The translations under genes were made by a program, and so were the position numbers. The notes beneath the pieces were generated by a model. The model saw nothing but the letters and a program-made list of their open reading frames with translations. It did no database searches and was not told the origin of the DNA. From NCBI RefSeq assembly GCF_964019385.1, contig NC_088647.1:11219227-11283226 (forward strand): a stretch of 64,000 bases of DNA, in the 5' to 3' direction. This stretch comes from Sycon ciliatum (lineage: Eukaryota > Porifera > Calcarea > Leucosolenida > Sycettidae). Below, piece after piece: positions 13,101 to 25,319 of the stretch; positions within the stretch are counted from its first letter, which is position 1; each line of letters opens with the position of its first letter.

Positions 13101-14169
13101 GAGCAGCCCTGGGCGAGTTGTTTATTGAAATGTGGCATTTTTTCTTGGTGCACATCCCTATGTCCAGCTATACAACAAGATCAGGGTGGCGATGGTCAGT
13201 TCTTGAGCTTCGAACCGGCAGAAAGGTGAGAAATTGTCGCTTTTTGACCATTTGTGTCCACGTGTCACTTTCAACGTACCTCTCTATAACAAGACCCAGC
13301 TGCAATATGAGTGACCGCTTTGATTTGATTTTTGGTTTGCTTGTAGGCCGCTGGCACCCGCATTCAGTGACACTGAACATTTGGCACTGCTGCGAATAGT
13401 TTAGTCGCAAAGTGAATAATCACCGGCAAAAAGGCCCAAAATTTTTCAGCTTTGAGCAGCTCTGGGCGAGTTGTTTATTGAAATGTGGCATTTTTTTGGC
13501 GCACTTCCCTATGTCCAGCTATACAAGAAGATCAGGGTGGCGATGGTCAGTTCTTGAGCTTCGAACGGGCAGAAAGGTGAGAAATTGTCGCTTTTTGACC
13601 ATTTGTGTCCACGTGTCACTTTCAACGTACCTCTCTATAACATGACCCAGCTGCAATATGAGTGGTCGCTTTGATTTGATTTTTGGTTTCCTTGTAGGCC
13701 GCTGGCACCCGCATTCAGTGACGCTGAACATTTGGCACTGCTGCGAATAGTTTAGTCGCAAACTGAAGAATCACGGGCAAAAAGGCCCAAAACTTCGAGA
13801 TAGGTTCTGTTCAGCTTTGAGCAGCCCTGGGCGAGTTGTTTATTGAAATGTGGCATTTTTTCTTGGTACACTTCCCTATGTCCAGCAATACAACAAGATC
13901 AGGGTGCAGATGGTCAGTTCTTGAGCTTCGAACGGGCAGAAAGGTGAGAAATTGTCGCTTTTTGACCATTTGTGTCCACGTGTCACTTTCAACGTACCTC
14001 TCTATAACAAGACCCAGCTGCAATATGAGTGACTGCTTTGATTTGATTTTTGGTTTGCTTGTAGGCCGCTGGCACCCGCATTCAGTGACGCTGAACATTT
14101 GGCACTGCTGCGAATAGTTTAGTCGCAAAGTGAAGAATCACGGGCAAAAAGGCCCAAAACTTCGAAATA

Positions 14170-17105
14170 GGTTCTGTTCAGCTTTGAGCAACCCTGGGCG
14201 AGTTGTTTATTGAAATGTGGCATATTTTCTTGAACAACATACCTATGTCCAGCTATACAACAAGATCAGGGTGGCGATTGTAAGTTCTTGAGCTTCGAAC
14301 GGGCAGAAAGGGGAGAAATTGTGGCTTTTTGACCATTTGTGTCCACGTGTCACTTTCAACGTACCTCTCTATAACAAGACCCAGCTGCAATATGAGTGAC
14401 CGTTTTTATTTGATTTTTGGTTTGCTTGTAGGCCGCTGGCACCCACATTCAGTGACGCTGTACATTTGGCACTGCTGCGAATAGTTTAGTCGCAAAGTGA
14501 AGAATCACGGGCAAAAAGGCCCAAAACTTCGAGATAGGTTCTGTTCAGCTTTGAGCAGCCCTGGGCGAGTTGTTTATTGAAATGTGGCATTTTTTCTTGG
14601 TGCACTTCTCTATGTCCAGCTATCCAACAAGATCAGGGTGGCGATGGTCAGTTCTTGAGCTTCGAACGGGCAGAAAGGTGAGAAATTGTCGCTTTTTGAC
14701 CATTTGTGTCCACGTGTCACTTTCAACGTATCTCTCTATAACAAGACCCATCTGCAATATGAGTGACCGCTTTGATTTGATTTTTGGTTTGGTTGTAGGC
14801 CGCTGGCACCCGCATTCAATGATGCTGGACATTTGGCACTGCTGCGAATAGTTTAGTCGCAAAGTGAAGAATCACGGGCTAAAAGGCCCAAAACTTCGAG
14901 ATAGGTTCTGTTCCGCTTTAAGCAGCCCTGGGCGAGTTGTTTATTGAAATGTGGCATTTTTTCTTGGTGCACTTCCCTATGTCCAGCTATCCAACAAGAT
15001 CAGGGTGGCGATGGTCAGTTCTTGAGCTTCGAACGGGCAGAAAGGTGAGAAATTGTCGCTTTTTGACCATTTGTGTCCACGTGTCACTTTCAACGTACCT
15101 CTCTATAACAAGACCCAGCTGCAATATGAGTGACCGATTTGATTTGATTTTTGGTTTGCTTGTAGGCCGCTGGCACCCGCATTCAATGATGCTGAACATT
15201 TGGCACTGCTGCAAATAGTTTAGTCGCAAAGTGAAGAATCACGGGCAAAAAGGCCCAAAACTTCGAGATAGGTTCTGTTCAGCTTTAAGCAGCCCTGGGC
15301 GAGTTGTTTATTGAAATGTGGCATTTTTTCTTGGTGCACTTCCCTATGTCCAGCTATCCAACAAGATCAGGGTGGCGATGGTCAGTTCTTGAGCTTCGAA
15401 CGGGCAGAAAGGTGAGAAATTGTGGCTTTTTGACCATGTATGTCCACGTGTCACTTTCAACGTACCTCTCTATAACAAGACCCAGCTGCAATATGAGTGA
15501 CTGCTTTGATTTGATTTTTGGTTTGCTTGTAGGCCGCTGGCACCCGCATTCAGTGACGCTGAACATTTGGCACTGCTGCGAATAGTTTAGTCGCAAAGTG
15601 AAGAATCACGGGCAAAAAGGCCCAAAACTTCGAGATAGGTTCTGTTCAGCTTTGAGCAACCCTGGGCGAGTTGTTTATTGAAATGTGGCATATTTTCTTG
15701 AACAACATACCTATGTCCAGCTATACAACAAGATCAGGGTGGCGATTGTCAGTTCTTGAGCTTCGAACGGGCAGAAAGGTGAGAAATTGTCGCTTTTTGA
15801 CCATTTGTGTCCACGTGTCACTTTCAACGTACCTCTCTATAACAAGACCCAGCTGCAATATGAGTGACCGCTTTTATTTGATTTTTGGTTTGCTTGTAGG
15901 CCGCTGGCACCCACATTCAGTGACGCTGTACATTTGGCACTGCTGCGAATAGTTTAGTCGCAAAGTGAAGAATCACGGGCAAAAAGGCCCAAAACTTCGA
16001 GATAGATTCTGTTCAGCTTTGAGCAGCCCTGGGCGAGTTGTTTATTGAAATGTGGCATTTTTTCTTGGTGCACTTCTCTATGTCCAGCTATACAACAAGA
16101 TCAGGGTGGCGATGGTCAGTTCTTGAGCTTCGAACGGGCAGAAAGGTGAGAAATTGTCGCTTTTTGACCATTTGTGTCCACGTGTCACTTTCAACGTACC
16201 TCTCTATAACAAGACCCATCTGCAATATGAGTGACCGCTTTGATTTGATTTTTGGTTTGGTTGTAGGCCGCTGGCACCCGCATTCAATGATGCTGGACAT
16301 TTGGCACTGCTGCGAATAGTTTAGTCGCAAAGTGAAGAATCACGGGCAAAAAGGCCCAAAACTTCGAGATAGGTTCTGTTCCGCTTTAAGCAGCCCTGGG
16401 CGAGTTGTTTATTGAAATGTGGCATTTTTTCTTGGTGCACTTCCCTATGTCCAGCTATCCAACAAGATCAGGGTGGCGATGGTCAGTTCTTGAGCTTCGA
16501 ACGGGCAGAAAGGTGAGAAATTGTCGCTTTTTGACCATTTGTGTCCACGTGTCACTTTCAACGTACCTCTCTATAACAAGACCCAGCTGCAATATGAGTG
16601 ACCGATTTGATTTGATTTTTGGTTTGCTTGTAGGCCGCTGGCACCCGCATTCAATGATGCTGAACATTTGGCACTGCTGCAAATAGTTTAGTCGCAAAGT
16701 GAAGAATCACGGGCAAAAAGGCCCAAAACTTCGAGATAGGTTCTGTTCAGCTTTAAGCAGCCCTGGGCGAGTTGTTTATTGAAATGTGGCATTTTGTCTT
16801 GGTGCACTTCCCTATGTCCAGCTATCCAACAAGATCAGGGTGGCGATGGTCAGTTCTTGAGCTTCGAACGGGCAGAAAGGTGAGAAATTGTGGCTTTTTG
16901 ACCATTTATGTCCACGTGTCACTTTCAACGTACCTCTCTATAACAAGACCCAGCTGCAATATGAGTGACCGCTTTGATTTGATTTTTGGTTTGCTTGTAG
17001 GCCGCTGGCACCCGCATTCAGTGACGCTGAACATTTGGCACTGCTGCGAATAGTTTAGTCGCAAAGTGAAGAATCACGGGCAAAAAGGCCCAAAACTTCG
17101 AGATA
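14170..17105 (+). repeat. Four-monomer tandem duplication, offset 1,468 bp
   Basis: The segment from about 14170 to 15637 is followed by a diverged copy to about 17105. Shared markers include TTTTCTTGAACAACATACC at 14225 and 15693, CACCCACATTCAGTGACGCTG with TACATTTGG near 14449 and 15909, AAGACCCATCTGC near 14743 and 16211, and GCTGGACATT near 14823 and 16291. The copies differ at several bases, so the event is older than the near-identical duplications elsewhere in the window. Confidence 0.75.
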
Positions 17106-17518
17106 GGTTCTGTTCAGCTTTGAGCAGTCCTGGGCGAGTTGTTTATTGAAATGTGGCATTTTTTCTTGGTGCACTTCCCTATGTCCAGCTAAACAACAAG
17201 ATCAGGGTGGCGATGGTCAGTTCTTGAGCTTCGAACGGGCAGAAAGGTGAGAAATTGTCGCTTTTTGACCATTTGTGTCCACGTGTCACTTTCAACGTAC
17301 CTCTCTATAACAAGACCCAGCTGCAATATGAGTGACCGCTTTGATTTGATTTTTGGTTTGCTTGTAGGCCGCTGGCACCCGCATTCCGTGACGCTGAACA
17401 TTTGGCACTGCTACGAATAGTTTAGTCGCAAAGTGAAGAATCACGGGCAAAAGGCCCAAAACTTCGAGATAGGTTCTGTTCAGCTTTGAGCAGCCCTGGG
17501 CGAGTTGTTTATTGAAAT

Positions 17519-18732
17519 TTGTATTTTGTATTTTGTATTTATATCATTATCTCATGGCACATCATGATGACGGCCAATAAAACTGAGACAAGGGTGAAAG
17601 CCAACCACAGCAGTAAAACAGATAAAAGAATACAAATAAGAGGCAAAGAAGGCAAAGGAGGAGACAAACCAGCAGGATATACATGAAACCTAGAATTGAG
17701 CAGAGATTTTAGCAACAAAATTATCCATCGACGTGCTGGTCTTGGCCTGCGTTGGTAATGTTGCCCAAAACACATAGCCAGCAAAGATCGGGGATCTAGT
17801 GAATAGGGTGGAGGCAGCGCGTGGGAGACTGAGTGAGTTCCGGGTGTTCCGTGTTTCGGAGAACCAATTATAAGCCTGCATATGCAAGGGTATTTTATTT
17901 AGTAATATTTTATGTATGAGAACACAGAGGTGGTACTTATGTCGAGTGGAAAGGGGACTGATCTTGGCAATTTCGTAAAGACTAGCGGAGGGAAAGCGAC
18001 GATCTTTGCTAAATAAGATTTTAAGGAGCATGCGGTTATGGGTTTCTAGCTTGTTCAATACAGTAGTAGTTATGCCACACCAAGCAGTATCACAGTAGTC
18101 AAGTAAGGGCAATATATAGCAACGATAAAACAAGCGTTTGCAAGAAAGAGGAAGATGTCTACAGTGGGCTTGAAGAGCCCCAAGGATGGAGCTTGTGCGC
18201 TTGCAGACATACTGCACATGGGGTGACCACGACAATTTAGAGTCAATAATAACGCCAAGATGCTTATGCTCTTCAACAATGCGAATAGCAACACTTGAAG
18301 AAGGAAAACAAAGTGGCAGGGAAGGGGGAGAAGGGGAAATGTACATAGCTGCCGTTTTATCAACGTTTGGCTGCAACTTCCAATCATGCATCCAGGTTAT
18401 AACTTTCCCAATGCTATCTTGCATGGCTTCGTGCAGGCGTATAGGGCAAGCATTGGAGCAAAGCAGAGCTGTGTCGTCAGCGAAAAGGCTGACACCAGGG
18501 GCAGTATCGGGGAGGTCATTAATATACAGGAGAAATAGCAGTGGCCCAAGGATTGAACCCTGGGGGACTCCAGAAGTAACGGGTAAAGGCTCCGATAACA
18601 CAGTTGAGAGACGTACAAGCTGATGTCGGTTAGAGAGATACGATGAGAGCCAGCCGATAGCCTTGCCATCAATGCGATATACTGTTCGCAGCTTAGCTAA
18701 GAGACCCCTGTGCCAAACAGTGTCGAAGGCAA
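17519..18732 (-). mobile_element. 5'-truncated LINE (non-LTR retrotransposon)
   Basis: A 1,214-bp insertion interrupts the satellite, which stops at ATTGAAAT and resumes at GAAATGTGG without loss. GAAAT is duplicated at 17514-17518 and 18733-18737. Read on the minus strand, the element enters in the middle of a reverse transcriptase frame, continues to a stop at 17690, and ends in a short non-coding 3' part with an ATACAAA-type tandem tail (seen on plus as TTGTATTTTGTATTTTGTAT). A truncated 5' end, a simple-repeat 3' tail and a short target duplication are what target-primed reverse transcription leaves. The RT sequence looks like the CR1/L2/Jockey group, but the clade is not certain. Confidence 0.9.
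17690..18730 (-). pseudogene. LINE reverse transcriptase, C-terminal fragment (346 residues)
   Basis: The frame is open from the truncated edge to the stop at 17690-17692, with no frameshift. It begins AFDTVWHRGLLAKL, which contains the first catalytic aspartate of the RT palm (residue 3 of the fragment). GVPQGSILGPLLF follows at about residues 54-66, and the catalytic FADD box at 83-86. HLGVIIDSKLSWSPH at about 157-171 is typical of the thumb of LINE reverse transcriptases. The last 150 residues, with CRHLPLSCKRLFYRCYILPL and a conserved-looking tail, match the usual region after the RT domain. The endonuclease domain, ORF1 and the N-terminal part of the RT are missing because of 5' truncation, so it cannot mobilise itself. 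There is no start codon of its own; the first GTG is at 18601. The undamaged frame suggests a fairly recent insertion. Confidence 0.9.
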
Positions 18733-20138
18733 GAAATGTGGCATTTTTTCTTGGTGCACATCCCTATGTCCAGCTATACAACAAGATCAGGGTGGCGATG
18801 GTCAGTTCTTGAGCTTCGAACGGGCAGAAAGGTGAGAAATTGTTGCTTTTTGACCATTTGTGAACACAAGTCACTTTCAACGTACCTCTCTATAACAAGA
18901 CCCAGCTGCAATATGAGTGACCGCTTTGATTTGATTTTTGGTTTGCTTGTAGGCCGCTGGCACCCGCATTCAGTGACGCTAAACATTTGGCACTGCTACG
19001 AATTGTTTAGTCGCAAAGTGAAGAATCACGGGCAAAAGGCCCAAAACTTCGAGATAGGTTCTGTTCAGCTTTGAGCAACCCTGGGCGAGTTGTTTATTGA
19101 AATGTGGCATATTTTCTTGGTCCACATCCCTATGTCCAGCTATCCAACAAGATCAGGGTGGCGATGGTCAGTTCTTGAGCTTCGAATGGGCAGAAAGGTG
19201 AGAAATTGTCGCTTTTTGACCATTTGTGTCCACGTGTCACTTTCAACATACTTCTCTATAACAAGACCCAGCTGCAATATGAGTGACCGCTTTGATTTGA
19301 TTTTTGGTTTGCTTGTAGGCCGCTGGCCCCCGCATTTACTGAAACGGAACATTTGGCACTGCTGCGAATAGTTTAGTCGCAAAGTGAAGAATCACGGGCA
19401 AAAAGGCCCAAAACTTCGAGATAGGTTCTGTTCAGCTTTGAGCAGCCCTGGGCGAGTTGTTTATTGAAATGTGGCATTTTTTCTTGGTGCACTTCCCTAT
19501 GTCCAGCTATACAAGAAGATCAGGGTGGCGATGGTCAGTTCTTGAGCTTCGAACGGGCAGAAAGATGAGAAATTGTGGCTTTTTGACCATTTGTGTCCAC
19601 ATGTCACTTTCTACGTACCTCTCTATAACAAGACCCAGCTGCAATATGAGTGAACGCTTTGATTTGATTTTTGGTTTGCGTGTAGGCCGCTGGCACCCGC
19701 ATTCACTGACGCTGAACATTTGGCACTGCTACGAATAGTTTAGTCGCAAAGTGAAGAATCACGGGCAAAAGGCCCAAAACTTCGAGATAGGTTCTGTTCA
19801 GCTTTGAGCAACCCTGGGCGAGTTGTTTATTGAAATGTGGCATATTTTTTTGGTACAGTTCCCTATGTCCAGCTATACAACAAGATCAAGGTGGCGATGG
19901 TCAGTTCTTGAGCTTCGAACGGGCAGAAAGGTGAGAAATTGTCGCTTTTTGACCATTTGTGTCCACGTGTCACTTTCAACATACTTCTCTATAACAAGAC
20001 CCAGCTGCAATATGAGTGACCGCTTTGATTTGATTTTTGGTTTGCTTGTAGGCCGCTGGCACCCGCATTCAGTGACGCTGAACATTTGGCACTGCTACGA
20101 ATAGTTTAGTCGCAAAGTGAAGAATCACGGGCAAAAGG

Positions 20139-20238
20139 CCCAAAACTTCGAGATAGGTTCTGTTCAGCTTTGAGCAAAACAGTAACAACTCGCCCAGGGC
20201 TGCTCAAAGCTGAACAGAACCTATCTCGAAGTTTTGGG
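20139..20238. repeat. 38-bp perfect inverted repeat at a rearranged monomer
   Basis: The arms 20139-20176 and 20201-20238 are exact reverse complements and are separated by 24 bp. The right arm is part of a 55-bp satellite piece (20184-20238) in reverse orientation, the only inverted satellite stretch I found. It is followed directly by the direct-strand TTTTTGACCATTTG. The expected exon-like segment between GAGCA and CTTTTTGACC is absent, so a deletion of roughly 180-200 bp accompanies the inversion. The junction AAAACAGTAAC contains a few bases not found in the monomer. The pattern fits template switching or break repair during replication. Confidence 0.9.
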
Positions 20239-23200
20239 CTTTTTGACCATTTGTGTCCACGTGTCACTTTCAACGTACCTCTCTATAACAAGACCCAGCT
20301 GCAATATGAGTGACCGCTTTGATTTTATTTTTGGTTTGCTTGTAGGCCGCTGGCACCCGCATTCCGTGACGCTGAATATTTGGCACTGCTACGAATAGTT
20401 TAGTCGCAAAGTGAAGAATCACGGGCAAAAGGCCCAAAACTTCGAGATAGGTTCTGTTCAGCTTTGAGCAGCCCTGGGCGAGTTGTTTATTGAAATGTGG
20501 CATTTTTTCTTGGTGCACATCCCTATGTCCAGCTATACAACAAAATCAGGTTGGCGATGGTCAGTTCTTGAGCTTCGAACGGGCAGAAAGGTGAGAAATT
20601 GTGGCTTTTTGACCATTTGTGTCCACGTGTCACTTTCAACGTACCTCTCTATAACAAGACCCAGCTGCAATATGAGTGACCGCTTTGATTTGATTTTTGG
20701 TTTGGTTGTAGGCCGCTGGCACCCGCATTCAGTGATGCTGAACATTTGGCACTGCTGCGAATAGTTTAGTCGCAAAGTGAAGAATCACGGGCAAAAAGGC
20801 CCAAAACTTCGAGATAGGTTCTGTTCAGCTTTGAGCAGCCCTGGGCGAGTTGTTTATTGAAATGTGGCATTTTTTCTTGGTGCACATCCCTATGTCCAGC
20901 TATACAACAAGATCAGGGTGCCGATGGTCAGTTCTTGAGCTTCGAACGGGCAGAAAGGTGAGAAATTGTTGCTTTTTGACCATTTGTGAACACAAGTCAC
21001 TTTCAATGTACCTCTCTATCACAAGACCCAGCTGCAATATGAGTGACCGCTTTGATTTGATTTTTGGTTTGCTTGTAGGCCGCTGGCACCCGCATTTACT
21101 GACACGGAACATTTGGCACTGCTGCGAATAGTTTAGTCGCAAAGTGAAGAATCACGGGCAAAAAGGCCCAAAACTTCGAGATAGGTTCTGTTCAGCTTTG
21201 AGCAGCCCTGGGCGAGTTGTTTATTGAAATGTGGCATTTTTTTCTTGGTGCACTTCCCTATGTCTAGCTATACAACAAGATCAGGGTGGCGATGGTCAGT
21301 TCTTGAGCTTCGAACGGGCAGAAAGGTGAGGAATTGTCGCTTTTTGACCATTTGTGTCCGCAAGTCACTTTCAACATACTTCTCTATAACAAGACCCAGC
21401 TGCAATATGAGTGACCGCTTTGGTTTTTATTTTTGGTTTGCTTGTAGGCCGCTGGCACCCGCATTCAGTGACGCTGAACATTTGGCACTGCTGCGAATAG
21501 TTTAGTCGCAAAGTGAAGAATCACGGGCAAAAAGGCCCAAAACTTCGAGATAGGTTCTGTTCAGCTTTGAGCAGCCCTGGGCGAGTTGTTTATTGAAATG
21601 TGGCATTTTTCTTGGTGCACTTCCCTATGTCCAGCTATACAACAAGATCAGGGTGGCGATGGTCAGTTCTTGAGCTTCGAACGGGCAGAAAGGTGAGAAA
21701 TTGTCGCTTTTTGACCATTTGTGTCCACGTGTCACTTTCAACGTACCTCTCTATAACAAGACCCAGCTGCAATATGAGTGACCGCTTTGATTTGATTTTT
21801 GGTTTGGTTGTAGGCCGCTGGCACCCGCATTCAGTGATGCTGAACATTTGGCACTGCTGCGAATAGTTTAGTCGCAAAGTGAAGAATCACGGGCAAAAAG
21901 GCCCAAAACTTCGAGATAGGTTCTGTTCAGCTTTGAGCAGCCCTGGGCGAGTTGTTTATTGAAATGTGGCATTTTTTCTTGGTAAACTTCCCTATGTCCA
22001 GAAATACAACAAGATCAGGGTGGCGATGGTCAGTTCTTGAGCTTCGAACGGGCAGAAAGGTGAGAAATTGTCGCTTTTTGACCATTTGTGTCCACGTGTC
22101 ACTTTCAACGTACCTCTCTATAACAAGTCCCAGCTGCAATATGAGTGACCGCTTTTATTTGATTTTTGGTTTGCTTGTAGGCCGCTGGCACCCGCATTCA
22201 GTGACGCTGAACATTTGGCACTGCTACGAATAGTTTAGTCGCAAAGTGAAGAATCACGGGCAAAAAGGCCCAAAACTTCGAGATAGGTTCTGTTCAGCTT
22301 TGAGCAGCCCTGGGCGAGTTGTTTATTGAAATGTGGCATTTTTTCTTTGTGCACATCCCTATGTCCAGCTATACAACAAGATCAGGTTGCCGATGGTCAG
22401 TTCTTGAGCTTCGAACGGGCAGAAAGGTGAGAAATTGTCGCTTTTTGACCATTTGTGAACACAAGTCACTTTCAACGTACCTCTCTATCACAAGACCCAG
22501 CTGCAATATGAGTGACCGCTTTGATTTGATTTTTGGTTTGCTTGTAGGCCGCTGGCACCCGCATTTACTGACATGGAACATTTGGCACTCCTGCGAATAG
22601 TTTAGTCGCAAAGTGAAGAATCACGGGCAAAAAGGCCCAAAACTTCGAGATAGGTTCTGTTCAGCTTTGAGCAGCCCTGGGCGAGTTTTTTATTGAAATG
22701 TGGCATTTTTTCTTGGTGCACTTCCCTATGTCTAGCTATACAACAAGATCAGGGTGGCGATGGTCAGTTCTTGAGCTTCGAACGGGCAGAAAGGTGAGAA
22801 ATTGTCGCTTTTTGACCATTTGTGTCCACAAGTCACTTTCAACATACTTCTCTATAACAAGACCCAGCTGCAATATGAGTGACCGCTTTGATTTTATTTT
22901 TGGTTTGCTTGTAGGACGCTGGCACCCGCATTCAGTGACGCTGAACATTTGGCACTGCTGCGAATAGTTTAGTCGCAAAGTGAAGAATCACGGGCAAAAA
23001 GGCCCAAAACTTCGAGATAGGTTCTGTTCAGCTTTGAGCAGCCCTGGGCGAGTTGTTTATTGAAATGTGGCATTTTTCTTGGTGCATTTCCCTATGTCCA
23101 GCTATACAACAAGATCAGGGTGGCGATGGTCAGTTCTTGAGCTTCGAACGGGCAGAAAGGTGAGAAATTGTCGCTTTTTGACCATTTGTGTCCACGTGTC

Positions 23201-25319
23201 ACTTTCAACGTACCTCTCTATAACAAGACCCAGCTGCAATTTGAGTGACCGCTTTGATTTGATTTTTGGTTTGCTTGTAGGCCGCTGGCAGCCGCATTCA
23301 GTGACGCTGAACAATTGGCACTGCTGCGAATAGTTTAGTCGCAAAGTGAAGAATCACGGGCAAAAAGGCCCAAAACTTCGAGATAGGTTCTGTTCAGCTT
23401 TGAGCAGCCCTGGGCGAGTTGTTTATTGAAATGTGGCATTTTTTCTTGGTAAACTTCCCTATGTCCAGAAATACAACAAGATCAGGGTGGCGATGGTCAG
23501 TTCTTGAGCTTCGAACGGGCAGAAAGGTGAGAAATTGTCGCTTTTTGACCATTTGTGTCCACGTGTCACTTTCAACGTACCTCTCTATAACAAGACCCAG
23601 CTGCAATATGAGTGACCGCTTTGATTTGATTTTTGGTTTGGTTGTAGGCCGCTGGCACCCGCATTCAATGATGCTGGACATTTGGCACTGCTGCGAATAG
23701 TTTAGTCGCAAAGTGAAGAATCACGGGCAAAAAGGCCCAAAACTTCGAGATAGGTTCTGTTCAGCTTTGAGCAGCCCTGGGCGAGTTGTTTATTGAAATG
23801 TGGCATTTTTTCTTGGTGCACTTCCCTATGTCCAGCTATACAACAAGATCAGTGTGGCGATGGTCAGTTCTTGAGCTTCGAACGGGCAGAAAGGTGAGAA
23901 ATTGTGGCTTTTTGACCATTTGTGTCCACGTGTCACTTTCAACGTACCTCTCTATAACAAGACCCAGCTGCAATATGAGTGACCGCTTTTATTTGATTTT
24001 TGGTTTGCTTGTAGGCCGCTGGCACCCGCATTCAGTGACGCTGAACATTTGGCACTGCTACGAATAGTTTAGTCGCAAAGTGAAGAATCACGGGCAAAAG
24101 GCCCAAAACTTCGAGATAGGTTCTGTTCAGCTTTGAGCAACCCTGGGCGAGTTGTTTATTGAAATGTGGCATATTTTCTTGGTCCACATACCTATGTCCA
24201 GCTATACAACAAGATCAGGGTGGCGATTGTCAGTTCTTGAGCTTCGAACGGGCAGAAAGGTGAGAAATTGTGGCTTTTTGACCATTTGTGTCCACGTGTC
24301 ACTTTCAACGTACCTCTCTATAACAAGACCCAGCTGCAATATGAGTGACCTCTTTGATTTGATTTTTGGTTTGGTTGTAGGCCGCTGGCACCCGCATTCA
24401 ATGATGCTGGACATTTGGCACTGCTGCAAATAGTTTAGTCGCAAAGTGAAGAATCACGGGCAAAAAGGCCCAAAACTTCGAGATAGGTTCTGTTCCGCTT
24501 TAAGCAGCCCTGGGCGAGTTGTTTATTGAAATGTGGCATTTTTTCTTGGTGCACTTCCCTATGTCCAGCTATCCAACAAGATCAGGGTGGCGATGGTCAG
24601 TTCTTGAGCTTCGAACGGGCAGAAAGGTGAGAAATTGTCGCTTTTTGACCATTTGTGTCCACGTGTCACTTTCAACGTACCTCTCTATAACAAGACCCAG
24701 CTGCAATATGAGTGACCGCTTTGATTTGATTTTTGGTTTGCTTGTAGGCCGCTGGCACCCGCATTCAGTGACGCTGAACATTTGGCACTGCTGCGAATAG
24801 TTTAGTCGCAAAGTGAAGAATCACGGGCAAAAGGCCCAAAACTTCGAGATAGGTTCTGTTCAGCTTTGAGCAGCCCTGGGCGAGTTGTTTATTGAAATGT
24901 GGCATTTTTCTTGGTGCACTTCCTTATGTCCAGCTATACAACAAGATCAGGGTGGCGATGGTCAGTTCTTGAGCTTCGAACGGGCAGAAAGGTGAGAAAT
25001 TGTCGCTTTTTGACCATTTGTGTCCACGTGTCACTTTCAACGTACCTCTCTATAACAAGACCCAGCTGCAATATGAGTGACCGCTTTGATTTGATTTTTG
25101 GTTTGCTTGTAGGCCGCTGGCAGCCGCATTCAGTGACGCGGAACATTTGGCACTGCTGCGAATAGTTTAGTCGCAAAGTTAAGAATCACGGGCAAAAAGG
25201 CCCAAAACTTCGAGATAGGTTCTGTTCAGCTTTGAGCAGCCCTGGGCGAGTTGTTTATTGAAATATGGCATTTTTTCTTGGTAAACTTCCCTACGTCCAG
25301 AAATACAACAAGATCAGGG

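Larger units (their letters stand above)
1..17518 (+). repeat. Satellite array block 1, about 367-bp monomers
   Basis: Head-to-tail copies of one monomer, about 48 in all, in the same orientation throughout. Landmarks recur at a spacing of 366-368 bp: GGGCGAGTTGTTTATTGAAA, GGGCAGAAAGGTGAGAAATT, CTTGTAGGCCGCTGGCACCC and CTTCGAGATAGGTTCTG. Copies differ by scattered point changes and a few small indels, for example AAAAGGCCC against AAAAAGGCCC, a 3-bp gain near 4808 and 7011, and a loss of about 17 bp near 13441. The reading frames of about 93 residues (plus) and 70-105 residues (minus) in every copy follow from the repeat itself. They show no sign of selection as protein, so I do not call genes here. 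The block ends where a LINE is inserted after GAAAT. Confidence 0.97.

Noticed and set aside
18186-18623. 145-residue frame on the plus strand within the LINE
   Set aside because: Antisense to the clear reverse transcriptase frame, with no recognisable content.
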